Shown: one piece after another, positions 24,497 through 32,867 of the stretch | Position numbering within the stretch: the first letter of the stretch is position 1 | How the letters are laid out: each line of letters starts with the position of its first letter | Assembly: GCA_013824865.1 (NCBI GenBank) | Contig: PNON01000021.1 | Span: 1-35,713 of the forward strand | DNA: 35,713 nt | DNA from: Anaerolinea sp. | Lineage (GTDB): Bacteria; Chloroflexota; Anaerolineae; Anaerolineales; Anaerolineaceae | Direction: 5' to 3' | Position numbers and translations under genes: made by a program | Notes under the pieces: model-generated | The model's database searches: none | Seen by the model: only the letters and a program-made list of their open reading frames with translations | What the model was told of the DNA's origin: nothing

Positions 24497-25429
24497 ATGG
24501 AAAAGATCAAAGTAGGCAACGCACCCTGTTCTTGGGGCACATTGGAATTCGAAGGATTGGAAGTAAATCCTATTGAATACACCCAAATGCTGAATGAACT
24601 TGTCGAGACTGGTTACACTGCGACAGAGCTTGGAGATTGGGGTTTCATGCCAACGGAACCAGTAGCACTGCGCAAAGAAATTGAAAGCCGTAATCTGACT
24701 ATGCTGGGAGCTTATGTGCAATGTGCCTTTAAGAAAGAAGAAGCTCACGCGGCAGGGAGGGAAGAAGTATTAAAGATAGCCCGGCTCCTAAAGGCATCAT
24801 TTCAGAATAAGCCCTATATTATATTAGCAGATGATAATACATCGGAACCTGACAGAAACTTATATGCAGGTAGAGCTACGAAAGAAATGGGGTTGAATGC
24901 AGCTCAATGGAAAGTATTTTCCAAGGGTGTTCAAGAAATCGCCAGGGCAGTAAGAGAAGAGACAGGACTTCCAACAATTTTTCATCATCATAGCGCGGGG
25001 TACGTTGAAACCCCCTGGGAAATTGATGCTTTCCTGGAAAATACCGATCCAAGCCTGATAAATTTAGTCTTTGATACCGGTCACTATGTCTTTGGAAGTG
25101 GCAAGGATGGTTTAGGATCAGATGGCGACTTATTCCCGGTACTCGAGCGATATGCGGAGCGAATATCGTATGTCCATTTTAAAGACTGCCATCCCGGTAT
25201 TGCTGCCAAAACGCGTGAAGATAACTGGGATTACCTCAAGGCATTAAAGCATGGATTATTCTGTGAACTGGGAAAAGGTTGTGTTGATTTTAAGGGTGTC
25301 GTGGAATGGTTAAACAAACGCAATTACTCAGGATGGGTCCTGGTGGAGCAGGATGTACTGCCGGGAATGGGAGAACCCAAAGAAAGCGCCCGCCGAAATC
25401 GTGAGTTCTTAAGGTCAATTGGTTTATAA
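24497..25429 (+). CDS. Sugar-phosphate isomerase/epimerase-family protein, IolE-like (inosose dehydratase)
   Basis: A 310-aa TIM-barrel protein of the xylose-isomerase-like AP2 superfamily. N-terminal VGNAPCSWGTLEF, then ATELGDWGFMP, the barrel segment FHHHSAGYVETPWEID, and metal-site stretches VFDTGHYVFG and YVHFKDCHP match the IolE/IolI group. IolE dehydrates scyllo-inosose, the second step of myo-inositol breakdown. The IolG-like dehydrogenase nearby would supply that substrate. Start ATG 24497 has AAGGGAG before it. The exact reaction is inferred from family plus neighbours; an isomerase or epimerase acting on a related keto-polyol is possible. Confidence 0.8.
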   Translation: MEKIKVGNAPCSWGTLEFEGLEVNPIEYTQMLNELVETGYTATELGDWGFMPTEPVALRKEIESRNLTMLGAYVQCAFKKEEAHAAGREEVLKIARLLKASFQNKPYIILADDNTSEPDRNLYAGRATKEMGLNAAQWKVFSKGVQEIARAVREETGLPTIFHHHSAGYVETPWEIDAFLENTDPSLINLVFDTGHYVFGSGKDGLGSDGDLFPVLERYAERISYVHFKDCHPGIAAKTREDNWDYLKALKHGLFCELGKGCVDFKGVVEWLNKRNYSGWVLVEQDVLPGMGEPKESARRNREFLRSIGL

Positions 25430-25473
25430 GCTCCACGGCAATTAATGCGTGGATTTGAGCAGGTAACTACAGC

Positions 25474-26517
25474 ATGACTTACTCTTACAGGGTATCGATA
25501 AAAGATATTGCAAAAACAGCTGGGGTTTCCTATTCCACAGTATCGCGAGCGCTTCATGATAGCCCATTGATCAGCCAGGAAGTGCGTGAGCAGATCCAAA
25601 AAATAGCTGAATCAATGGGCTACTCCCCCAACGCATTAGCGCAGGGCTTGCAAGCGAAACGGACAAATTCTGTTGGTTTAGTTATTACAACCATATCAGA
25701 CCCTTTCTTTGCTGATATTGTCAATGGGGTGGAAGAAGAAGCCAAAAAAGCTGGCATCAGTGTCTTCCTGGCAACAACAAGAAATGATCCCGATGAGGAA
25801 ATTAAAATCATCGAAACATTTAGCCGCAGACGGGTGGATGGTGTTATCGTAGCTTCCTCTAGGATAGATACAGGTTACGCAAATCGATTGGAGCAGATAC
25901 ATATTCCAGTCATCATGGTCAATACCGAATCAGAAGAAGGTAATTTTATCTATTCTGCTTCGGTAAATAATTTCACCGGCGCCTGTCAGGGGGTAAATCA
26001 TTTAATTGAATTGGGTCATCGGCGCATCGGGTATCTGGGGGTAAGCAACCGTCTGGTTTCAAACAAGCAAAGGTTGGAAGGGTATCTTGACACCCTTAAA
26101 AAGAATACCATTGATGTAGACCCAGCATGGATCATCATCAACAAAGAGACTTCACCAGGCGAGCTTTCCCTTGATTTTAAAATCGGGCAAGAACTTGGCA
26201 GTGAGATATTGAAAACGGATATAACCGCTGTCTTTTGTTATTGTGACACCATCGCTGCGGGAGTTATGGAAACCTGCCGAAGAAGAGGATTTTCCATCCC
26301 TCAACAGATGAGTGTTGTCGGATTTGACGATAATTTTATTTGTGAAATCTTATATCCACCTTTAACCACCATTCACCAACCAGAAAAAGAAATCGGCCAA
26401 AAGGCAATGCAAATGATATTAAAATGCCTGGCAGGCGACGATGTGGAAGATATTCTACTGGATCCACATCTGGTTATCCGTGAAAGTACTGCACATCCAT
26501 ACAACCGATCTAATTAA
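25474..26517 (+). CDS. LacI-family transcriptional regulator
   Basis: A 347-aa regulator. It has an N-terminal helix-turn-helix (SIKDIAKTAGVSYSTVSRAL, ~residues 8-27), the hinge helix SPNALAQGLQAKRT and a ribose-binding-like effector domain (from ~60, NSVGLVITTISDPFF). It is complete to the C-terminal dimer region. Such proteins usually repress uptake and catabolic genes until a sugar or derivative binds. It lies within the inositol-type locus, and a LacI-type palindrome overlaps the transporter promoter at 19326-19357. That site is its likely target. The effector is unknown, but myo-inositol or an inosose is a reasonable guess. Confidence 0.93.
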   Translation: MTYSYRVSIKDIAKTAGVSYSTVSRALHDSPLISQEVREQIQKIAESMGYSPNALAQGLQAKRTNSVGLVITTISDPFFADIVNGVEEEAKKAGISVFLATTRNDPDEEIKIIETFSRRRVDGVIVASSRIDTGYANRLEQIHIPVIMVNTESEEGNFIYSASVNNFTGACQGVNHLIELGHRRIGYLGVSNRLVSNKQRLEGYLDTLKKNTIDVDPAWIIINKETSPGELSLDFKIGQELGSEILKTDITAVFCYCDTIAAGVMETCRRRGFSIPQQMSVVGFDDNFICEILYPPLTTIHQPEKEIGQKAMQMILKCLAGDDVEDILLDPHLVIRESTAHPYNRSN

Positions 26518-26540
26518 TTATTTTCTTATAAGGAGTTTTT

Positions 26541-27572
26541 ATGTCCAAAACGAGACTCAATGTAGGCGTGATCGGAACTGGCATGATCGGGAAAGTCCAT
26601 GCAGAGAATATTGCATTTCGAGTTCCAGAAGTGAACCTGCGATCCATCGCTGATGTAAACCAACAGGCAGTACTGGACCTGGCTGAGCAGCTGCACGTTT
26701 CAAAAGCTTTGACTGACTATCATGAAATCCTGGCTGATCCATCCATTGACGCGGTGGCCATATGTTCTTCCACTGATACTCATGCCCAGATCATCTGTGA
26801 CGCGGCACGGGCAGGAAAGCATATTTTTTGTGAAAAACCCATCTCTTACGATCTGCAAAAAATTGATGCTGCATTGGCCATAGTGAATGGAACCGGGGTC
26901 AAGCTGCAAATTGGGTTTAATCGGCGTTTTGACCCTAATTTTACGCGGGTACGCAAAGCAATAGTTGATGGAGTCATAGGAGAACCTCATCTTATACACA
27001 TCATCAGCCGCGATCCAGAACCCCCCACACCAGAATATTGTAAAACATCCGGCGGTATTTTTATGGATATGACCATACATGATTTTGATATGGCTCGCTA
27101 CCTTGTTGGGAAAGAGGTTGTCGAAATATATGCTGGCGGCGGAGTGCGTATTGATCCTGAGATTGGTAAAGTGGGAGATCTTGACACTGTCTTAATGATG
27201 CTCAAGTTTGAAGATGGGACCTTGGGAACCATTGATAACAGTGAAAAAGCCACGTATGGATATGATCAACGAGTGGAAGTATTTGGCAGCAAAGGAGCAA
27301 TTCATATCAATAATAATTATCCCAACGCAGCAATAATTAGTGATGGCACTTCTATACGCCACGACCTGCCACTTTACTTCTTTATCGAAAGATATGCAAA
27401 CAGTTATATTGCAGAAGTAAGAGCGTTCGCTCAAGCAGTATTACTTGAGAAACCCACATTGGTTTCGGGTTTGGATGGCCGGGTCCCTGTGGTAATGGGT
27501 TTAGCTGCCAGGAAGTCAATTGATGAAAACCGGCCGGTAAAACTTTCTGAGGTTGATATTGCGAGGCGCTAG
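26541..27572 (+). CDS. Gfo/Idh/MocA-family oxidoreductase, IolG-like (myo-inositol 2-dehydrogenase)
   Basis: A 343-aa NAD(P)-dependent dehydrogenase. The N-terminal Rossmann fold is GVIGTGMIGKVHAENI, with the family Lys motif FCEKPIS (~residues 93-99). The C-terminal domain opens with QIGFNRRFDPNF and carries the catalytic stretch GGIFMDMTIHDFDMARYLVG with its His. These blocks match bacterial myo-inositol dehydrogenases, which oxidise myo-inositol to scyllo-inosose. It follows the LacI gene by 23 bases with AAGGAG before ATG 26541, so it is probably in one transcript with it. Other inositol-ring sugars (scyllo-inositol, D-chiro-inositol) are possible substrates. Confidence 0.85.
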   Translation: MSKTRLNVGVIGTGMIGKVHAENIAFRVPEVNLRSIADVNQQAVLDLAEQLHVSKALTDYHEILADPSIDAVAICSSTDTHAQIICDAARAGKHIFCEKPISYDLQKIDAALAIVNGTGVKLQIGFNRRFDPNFTRVRKAIVDGVIGEPHLIHIISRDPEPPTPEYCKTSGGIFMDMTIHDFDMARYLVGKEVVEIYAGGGVRIDPEIGKVGDLDTVLMMLKFEDGTLGTIDNSEKATYGYDQRVEVFGSKGAIHINNNYPNAAIISDGTSIRHDLPLYFFIERYANSYIAEVRAFAQAVLLEKPTLVSGLDGRVPVVMGLAARKSIDENRPVKLSEVDIARR

Positions 27573-27606
27573 GCTACACCATATCGGACAATTGAATAAG
27601 CTTACT

Positions 27607-27628
27607 CCAAATACCGGTTGGTTTTTTT
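27607..27628 (+). terminator. Weak candidate terminator after the IolG-like gene
   Basis: A short stem CCAA/TTGG (27607-27610 with 27618-27621) is followed by seven T (27622-27628). The T tract is good but the stem is only 4 bp. Confidence 0.35.
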
Positions 27629-27762
27629 CAGACTCCTGTCATTAGAGTCTTCCTCTGACTTTCTGGTGTTTCGTTCCATTGCCATTTTCAGTTCTTCAGC
27701 ATTGATCGCTTGTCATTCCCCGAATGCACTATGGGTGATCTTCAATAAAAAATAATTGAAAT

Positions 27763-27780
27763 GGTTGATATAATTCAACC
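27763..27780 (+). promoter_or_regulatory. Extended -10 promoter embedded in an inverted repeat, upstream of ino1
   Basis: GGTTGA (27763-27768), TATAAT (27769-27774), TCAACC (27775-27780). A perfect consensus -10 with TGA before it (TGn) is framed by 6-base inverted arms. A regulator binding the arms would sit exactly on the -10. The leader to ino1 would be about 87 bases. Confidence 0.5.
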
Positions 27781-27867
27781 TGTATCTGGATGTCCTTTGA
27801 ATAGATTGGATCCGGATGCAACCATAATACAGTTATAAAGAAAAATATAAATACCAGGAGATAATGA

Positions 27868-28947
27868 ATGAGTGGTAATAAAAAAGTAAGGGTAGCGATT
27901 ATTGGTGTGGGTAACTGTGCATCATCCCTTGTCCAAGGTGTGGAATACTATAAGAATGCCGTGGATACAGACCGGGTCCCAGGGTTAATGCACGTAAACC
28001 TGGCTGGTTATCACATCCGCGATATTGAGTGGAGTGCTGCATTTGATGTGGTGGATACCAAGGTTGGGCTTGACCTGGCGGAAGCGATTTATGCTTATCC
28101 GAATAACACCTACAAATTCTGCAATGTTCCCAAGACAGGGATTAAAGTGGAGCGCGGTATGACCCATGATGGATTGGGAAAGTACCTCTCCCAAGTGCTA
28201 AAGAAAGCCCCCGGCCCGACAGCAGATATCGTCAAGATACTCAAAGATACAGGCACGGATGTGGTAATCAATTATCTACCGGTTGGATCAGAGATGGCGA
28301 CCAAATGGTATGTTGAGCAGGTTCTGGAAGCGGGAGTAGGGATGGTGAATTGCATCCCGGTATTCATTGCCTCCGCTGGATACTGGAGCAACCGCTTTGC
28401 TGAGAAAAACCTACCCATCATTGGTGACGATATCAAAAGCCAGGTGGGCGCAACCATTACTCACCGGGCTCTTGCCTCGCTCTTTGTAGACCGCGGTGTC
28501 AAAATAGACCGCACCTATCAGCTCAACTTTGGCGGTAATACCGATTTCCTCAATATGCTCGAACGCGAACGACTGGAATCCAAGAAGATCTCCAAGACTG
28601 GAGCTGTCACGAGCATGATTCCTTATCCATTGGATCCAGATAACATCCATGTCGGACCTAGCGATTACGTTCCCTGGCTCACCGACCGAAAATGGGCGTA
28701 TATTCGTATGGAAGGTACCACCTTTGGGGATGTGCCATTGAATATGGAACTGAAACTTGAAGTATGGGATTCACCCAATTCTGCCGGCGTGGTCATCGAT
28801 GCTGTCAGGTGTATTAAACTGGCGCTGGATCGCGGTATAGGCGGTCCATTGATCGCTCCCTCCTCATACTTCATGAAGACCCCTCCTGAGCAATTCAAAG
28901 ATGAAATTGCACTGGAAAAAACTCAGAATTTTATCGAAGGGAAGTAA
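27868..28947 (+). CDS. ino1: myo-Inositol-1-phosphate synthase
   Basis: A 359-aa enzyme that converts glucose 6-phosphate to 1L-myo-inositol 1-phosphate using NAD within the active site. The N-terminal Rossmann motif [20 protein letters not shown], the stretch [40 protein letters not shown] and [11 protein letters not shown] match the short actinobacterial/archaeal-type synthases. Length is normal. The product feeds phosphatidylinositol-type lipids or soluble inositol compounds. It has its own promoter and a strong terminator, so it is a single-gene unit beside, but not in, the inositol-uptake locus. Confidence 0.95.
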   Translation: MSGNKKVRVAIIGVGNCASSLVQGVEYYKNAVDTDRVPGLMHVNLAGYHIRDIEWSAAFDVVDTKVGLDLAEAIYAYPNNTYKFCNVPKTGIKVERGMTHDGLGKYLSQVLKKAPGPTADIVKILKDTGTDVVINYLPVGSEMATKWYVEQVLEAGVGMVNCIPVFIASAGYWSNRFAEKNLPIIGDDIKSQVGATITHRALASLFVDRGVKIDRTYQLNFGGNTDFLNMLERERLESKKISKTGAVTSMIPYPLDPDNIHVGPSDYVPWLTDRKWAYIRMEGTTFGDVPLNMELKLEVWDSPNSAGVVIDAVRCIKLALDRGIGGPLIAPSSYFMKTPPEQFKDEIALEKTQNFIEGK

Positions 28948-28965
28948 CCCTGTCGGTTGTGATGC

Positions 28966-29002
28966 AATAGATACCCGCCAGTAAAACTGACGGGTATCTA
29001 TT
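28966..29002. terminator. Strong hairpin terminator after ino1
   Basis: A 12-bp stem AATAGATACCCG (28966-28977) with CGGGTATCTATT (28991-29002), one C-A mismatch, then 4 bp CAGT/ACTG and loop AAA. It ends ino1 transcription and lies 49 bases before the RidA start. Confidence 0.75.
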
Positions 29003-29051
29003 ACCTGTCCATCATTTGCGCTTTATAATGAGAGAAAACCTGAGGTGAAAT

Positions 29052-29456
29052 ATGCTGGCCAATAAGAAAGTGATTTCTGCTGATAAAGCTCCCAAAGCCA
29101 TAGGGCCATACTCCCACGCCATACAGGCAGGTGATTTCGTCTATACCTCCGGGCAGTTGGGCTTCGATCCGGCAACCGGGGCACTTGTCGAAGGCGGCGT
29201 GGAGGCTCAAGCCAGGCAAGCACTGATCAACCTGGGGGCTGTCCTTACCGCAGCCGGCTGTGATTTTTCACAAGTGGTGAAGACCACAGTCTTCTTGAAA
29301 GACATAAATGATTTTGCCAGGGTGAATGCGATCTATGGCGAGTTCTTTGCCCAGGAACCGCCTGCCAGATCCGCGGTCCAGGTGGCTGCTTTGCCAAAAG
29401 ACGGACTCGTGGAGATCGAAGCGGTGGCTTTTTCCAAGGTCGCAGAAAAAGCGTAG
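29052..29456 (+). CDS. ridA: RidA-family enamine/imine deaminase (YjgF/UK114)
   Basis: A 134-aa member of the RidA family, which hydrolyses reactive enamine/imine products of PLP enzymes such as 2-aminoacrylate. Family blocks are clear: [40 protein letters not shown] and [22 protein letters not shown]. The last has the substrate-binding Arg (PARSAVQV), and the final Glu-containing strand is intact. GAGGTGAAAT precedes ATG 29052. It forms trimers in the cytoplasm. A functional link to the next genes is not expected; it may simply share a transcript. Confidence 0.95.
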   Translation: MLANKKVISADKAPKAIGPYSHAIQAGDFVYTSGQLGFDPATGALVEGGVEAQARQALINLGAVLTAAGCDFSQVVKTTVFLKDINDFARVNAIYGEFFAQEPPARSAVQVAALPKDGLVEIEAVAFSKVAEKA

Positions 29457-29477
29457 AGCAGCGCTGCATCACAACGA

Positions 29478-30509
29478 ATGATTTTAGACGATCTATCTTC
29501 CATGAAAAATGTCAGCATTATCATCCCCTGTTTAAATGAAGAGGGGACTATATCTAAAACTCTCTCCGGAATTATTGGACAGAGCTACCCTACTGCCATG
29601 ATGGAAGTGATTATCGCGGATGGTCTCTCGACTGATGGAACTCGTACGAAAATTTCCAAATTCCAACATTTACACCCGGAATTGCAAATATTCGTCATAG
29701 ATAATCCAAAGCGTACCATCCCGGCTGGTTTGAACCTGGCCATCCAGGCGGCTACAGGTGAGACCATCATCCGGTTGGATGCTCATTCCATCTCTGCATT
29801 GGATTACATTGAAAAATGTGTGGCTGCCCTGGAAGCAAACAAAGGGGATAATGTAGGCGGGGTGTGGGATATCCAACCCGTGAACCAGGGATGGGTGGCG
29901 AAGAGTATTGCCAAGGCTGCCGCATCAAAACTGGGGGTGGGCGATGCCAACTACCGTCTGAAGACGGGTTCGGGCCCGGTGGACACCGTTCCATTCGGTG
30001 CGTTTCGTAAGGCCACCCTGGATCGCCTGGGTGGCTATGATGAAAGCCTGCTGACGAACGAAGATTACGAATTGAACACGCGCATCCGCAAGCAGGGTGG
30101 CATTGTCTGGCTGGATAGTTCCATCCAGTGCACATATTTTGCCCGAGCCACTTTTTCGGAGCTGGGGAGACAATACTGGAGATATGGTTTTTGGAAGGCG
30201 CAGATGCTCAAGCGTTACCCGGGAACTATTCGCTGGCGGCAGGCGTTGCCCCCTGCATTTGTGTTGGGGTTGATCGGGTCATTATTCCTTTCTATCTTCC
30301 AACCTGCCTTCCTCTTCATATTTTCAACGGTTATCAGCATATATATGCTTGTCTTGTTAGCCCATGCCCTGAATATCGCCCTTAAGAATCGCTTTCCAGC
30401 GTTCATCATTGGCATACCAGTTGCAATTTTCATTATGCATATTCTCTGGGGCAGTGGGATGGTGGCAGGCGTGCTCTCCAACCCGAAACCCAAGAATCTG
30501 TTACACTAG
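29478..30509 (+). CDS. Family 2 glycosyltransferase (ExoA-like), membrane-anchored
   Basis: A 343-aa GT-A enzyme. The N-terminal catalytic domain opens with SIIIPCLNEEGTISKTLSGI, has IIADGLSTDGT and the metal-binding DAH in RLDAHS, and TNEDYELNTRIRKQGG (acceptor-side ED). The C-terminal ~100 residues form two to three membrane helices. It resembles ExoA of succinoglycan synthesis and would add a sugar to a lipid-linked glycan at the inner face of the membrane. ATG 29478 and ATG 29502 are both possible starts; neither has a good ribosome-binding site. It is the first of the polysaccharide genes and is followed after 7 bases by the sugar-phosphate transferase. Confidence 0.88.
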   Translation: MILDDLSSMKNVSIIIPCLNEEGTISKTLSGIIGQSYPTAMMEVIIADGLSTDGTRTKISKFQHLHPELQIFVIDNPKRTIPAGLNLAIQAATGETIIRLDAHSISALDYIEKCVAALEANKGDNVGGVWDIQPVNQGWVAKSIAKAAASKLGVGDANYRLKTGSGPVDTVPFGAFRKATLDRLGGYDESLLTNEDYELNTRIRKQGGIVWLDSSIQCTYFARATFSELGRQYWRYGFWKAQMLKRYPGTIRWRQALPPAFVLGLIGSLFLSIFQPAFLFIFSTVISIYMLVLLAHALNIALKNRFPAFIIGIPVAIFIMHILWGSGMVAGVLSNPKPKNLLH

Positions 30510-30516
30510 TGGCTGA

Positions 30517-31938
30517 ATGAACGGCAGATCGCAGAAAAAGAACCAATGGCGGCTTCGGCCGCAGGAAAGAATAACCATCCTATTATTAGGAGACTTGCTG
30601 GCGGGAATATTAGCGCTGCTGGTTTCTCTTTACTATTGGTCCAGGGGAGACGAGTGGCTGACTTTCTCCTGGGAGTTCTTAAGAACACGCCCGGATTTCT
30701 GGTTTTTCCTGCTTCCCCTGCTGTGGATTATCCTGTTAATTGAACTCTACGATGTCCATCGGGCTGCACGGTGGAAAGAGACGTTGCAATGGGTGTTGAT
30801 TGCTGGTTTGATCTGCCTGGGCATCTATTTACTAGTGTATTTCACTTCCGCGCCAAAATCACTTCCCCGGCGGGGCGTGGCCATTTATATTATTGCAGCT
30901 ATGTTCTTTACAACTTTATGGCGCCTCATCTATATCCGCATTTTCACTGCCAGGGCGTTCCTCCGCAAGGTGGTCATCATTGGAGCAGGAAATGCTGGCC
31001 AGACCCTTCTTTCCATGCTGCAAAAGCTCAAGCCTATGCCATTTGAGGTAGTCGGTTGGATTGATGATGCCCCCGAGAAGGTGAATACCAGCATCATGGG
31101 GGTGCCTGTGTTAGGGCCAGGCAGCCAGTTATTACCGATAAGTAAAGATAACGATATAGCTGAAGTGATCGTGGCAATTACCGGCGATCTGAATGGTGAA
31201 TTGTTTCAGGCCATCCTGGATGCGCGCGAGAGCGGCATAGATGTCACCACCATGCCAGCCATTTATGAGGAACTATTGTCGCGAGTCCCAGTTTTCCACT
31301 TGCAATCTGACTGGCTGGTTCGTTCATTTATCGACCAGGCACAAACGAATGGTTTTTACGATTTTGCCAAGCGGCTATTTGATATCCTAGGGGGGATCAT
31401 TGGGTTGGTATTTACCGCCATCTTTTACCCATTTACAGCGCTTGCCATCCTGTTGGATAGCGGTAGGCCAATATTGTACAGGCAGGTGCGCCTTGGCAAA
31501 GGCGGCCAGCCCTACAGCATAATCAAGTTTCGCACTATGGTGCAGGATTCCGAAAAAGATGGCAAACTTCGCTTTACCGAAACCAATGACGAGCGGATCA
31601 CAAAAGTGGGTAAATTCCTGCGCAAGAGCCATATTGATGAGTTTCCCCAGTTCGTAAATGTATTATTGGGGCAAATGAGCCTAGTGGGCCCACGTTCGGA
31701 ACGCCCCGGATTCGTAAATGACCTGCAAAAAAAACTACCATTCTACCGGGCACGGCTGCTGGTTAAACCCGGTATCACTGGCTGGGCGCAAGTTAATTTT
31801 GGCTATGCGGGGGATGTGGAGACATCAGCTGTTAAGTTGGAATACGACCTTTACTACATCAAACACCGCAATTTGCTGCTTGATTTTATGATCCTGGTAA
31901 AAACACTGGGATCGGTGATCAAGTTGAAGGGTTTTTAA
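30517..31938 (+). CDS. Polyprenyl-phosphate sugar-1-phosphate transferase (WbaP/WcaJ-like)
   Basis: A 473-aa initiating enzyme of exopolysaccharide synthesis that moves a sugar 1-phosphate from a nucleotide sugar onto undecaprenyl phosphate. It has four to five N-terminal helices (~20-155), a CoA-binding-like Rossmann domain (VVIIGAGNAGQTLLSML, ~150-165) and the bacterial sugar transferase domain from ~286. That last domain contains KRLFDILGGIIG, YRQVRLGKGGQPYSIIKFRT, RKSHIDEFPQFVNVLLGQMS, VGPRSERP and PGITGWAQVN. This is the standard full-length form. It overlaps the epimerase gene by one base. Confidence 0.94.
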   Translation: MNGRSQKKNQWRLRPQERITILLLGDLLAGILALLVSLYYWSRGDEWLTFSWEFLRTRPDFWFFLLPLLWIILLIELYDVHRAARWKETLQWVLIAGLICLGIYLLVYFTSAPKSLPRRGVAIYIIAAMFFTTLWRLIYIRIFTARAFLRKVVIIGAGNAGQTLLSMLQKLKPMPFEVVGWIDDAPEKVNTSIMGVPVLGPGSQLLPISKDNDIAEVIVAITGDLNGELFQAILDARESGIDVTTMPAIYEELLSRVPVFHLQSDWLVRSFIDQAQTNGFYDFAKRLFDILGGIIGLVFTAIFYPFTALAILLDSGRPILYRQVRLGKGGQPYSIIKFRTMVQDSEKDGKLRFTETNDERITKVGKFLRKSHIDEFPQFVNVLLGQMSLVGPRSERPGFVNDLQKKLPFYRARLLVKPGITGWAQVNFGYAGDVETSAVKLEYDLYYIKHRNLLLDFMILVKTLGSVIKLKGF

Positions 31939-32867
31939 TGACTTCAGCGCTTGTCACAGGTGGCGCAGGATTCATCGGATCCCATCTGGTTTTCTCCTTG
32001 CTTGAAAACGGATACCAGGTCAAGGTGTTGGATAACTTATCAACTGGTAACCAGGAAAATCTTGCCTTGTTTATCGATCATGTGGACTTCATCCATGGGG
32101 ATATTCGCGATAAGGCTCTGGTGAAATCCTGCCTCAGGGGAGTGGATGTTGTCTTCCACCTGGCGGCACAGATATCAGTTGCAGAATCCATGCAAGACCC
32201 TGGTGGATGTTTTGATATCAATGTAACTGGCACAAACACACTGTTGCAGTGTTCAGCAGAGTCCGGAGTAAAAAGAATGGTCATCTCCTCAAGTGCTGCT
32301 GTGTATGGGGATCAGGGCCAGTTGCCCATCATGGAAGACACCGAGCTGCGCCCTCTTTCACCTTACGCAGCCTCCAAGCTGATGGACGAGACTCTCGCCG
32401 GCATGTACAGCCGTTCATTCAACCTGCCGGTCACCTGCCTGCGCTATTTCAATGTGTACGGTCCCCGCCAGGATCCATCATCGCCTTACGCGGCAGCCAT
32501 CCCCATCTTCATTCGGCAACTATTGTCAGGCAGCAATGCAATCCTCTATGGGGATGGTGGACAGACACGTGATTTTATCTATGTAGCGGATGTTGCCCGG
32601 GCGAATATTTTGGCCGCAGAAAATGGGTCAGCGGAAGGCGCAGTCATGAATATCTGCACTGGTCAGCAGATCTCAATTATGGACCTACTTACTCTATTGC
32701 AGCAGCTTATCCCGGGGAGCCATCATGTTAATAAGCAGCCAGCCCGGCTGGGAGATATTTACCACTCCTATGGCAACCCGTTGCGAGCAAAGGAGTTGAT
32801 CTCCTTTGAAGCATCCGTAAGCTTTAGCGAGGGGTTAGAACGGACAATTGAATGGATGAAAAAATAA
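31938..32867 (+). CDS. NAD-dependent nucleotide-sugar epimerase/dehydratase (GalE/WbpP-like)
   Basis: A 309-aa extended short-chain dehydrogenase. It has dinucleotide-binding TGGAGFIGSH (residues 7-16), catalytic Ser in VISSSAAVYGD, and Tyr143-xxx-Lys147 (SPYAASK). Sugar-binding stretches RYFNVYGPRQDPSSPYAA and YGDGGQTRDFIYV are typical of UDP-glucose or UDP-GlcNAc 4-epimerases. It should supply a UDP-hexose for the neighbouring transferases in the cytoplasm. The exact sugar cannot be decided. It overlaps the stop of the preceding gene by 1 base and the next gene's start by 16 bases, so the three are tightly coupled. Confidence 0.9.
   Translation: MTSALVTGGAGFIGSHLVFSLLENGYQVKVLDNLSTGNQENLALFIDHVDFIHGDIRDKALVKSCLRGVDVVFHLAAQISVAESMQDPGGCFDINVTGTNTLLQCSAESGVKRMVISSSAAVYGDQGQLPIMEDTELRPLSPYAASKLMDETLAGMYSRSFNLPVTCLRYFNVYGPRQDPSSPYAAAIPIFIRQLLSGSNAILYGDGGQTRDFIYVADVARANILAAENGSAEGAVMNICTGQQISIMDLLTLLQQLIPGSHHVNKQPARLGDIYHSYGNPLRAKELISFEASVSFSEGLERTIEWMKK

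Larger units (their letters stand above)
27573..27867. other. 295-base intergenic region before ino1
   Basis: It holds the weak terminator (27607-27628) and a 27-codon minus-strand frame at 27685-27602. That frame starts MAMERNTRKS and is charged and coding-like, but has no clear ribosome-binding site. The palindromic extended -10 promoter (27763-27780) is also here. ACCAGGAGATAATGA gives the ino1 gene a good ribosome-binding site. Nothing else is recognised. Confidence 0.5.

Noticed and set aside
27602-27685. A 27-codon minus-strand frame starting MAMERNTRKS between the IolG-like gene and ino1
   Set aside because: The charged composition looks coding, but a stop lies just upstream in frame, there is no good ribosome-binding site and I recognise no homologue. 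Kept only as a note in the intergenic entry.
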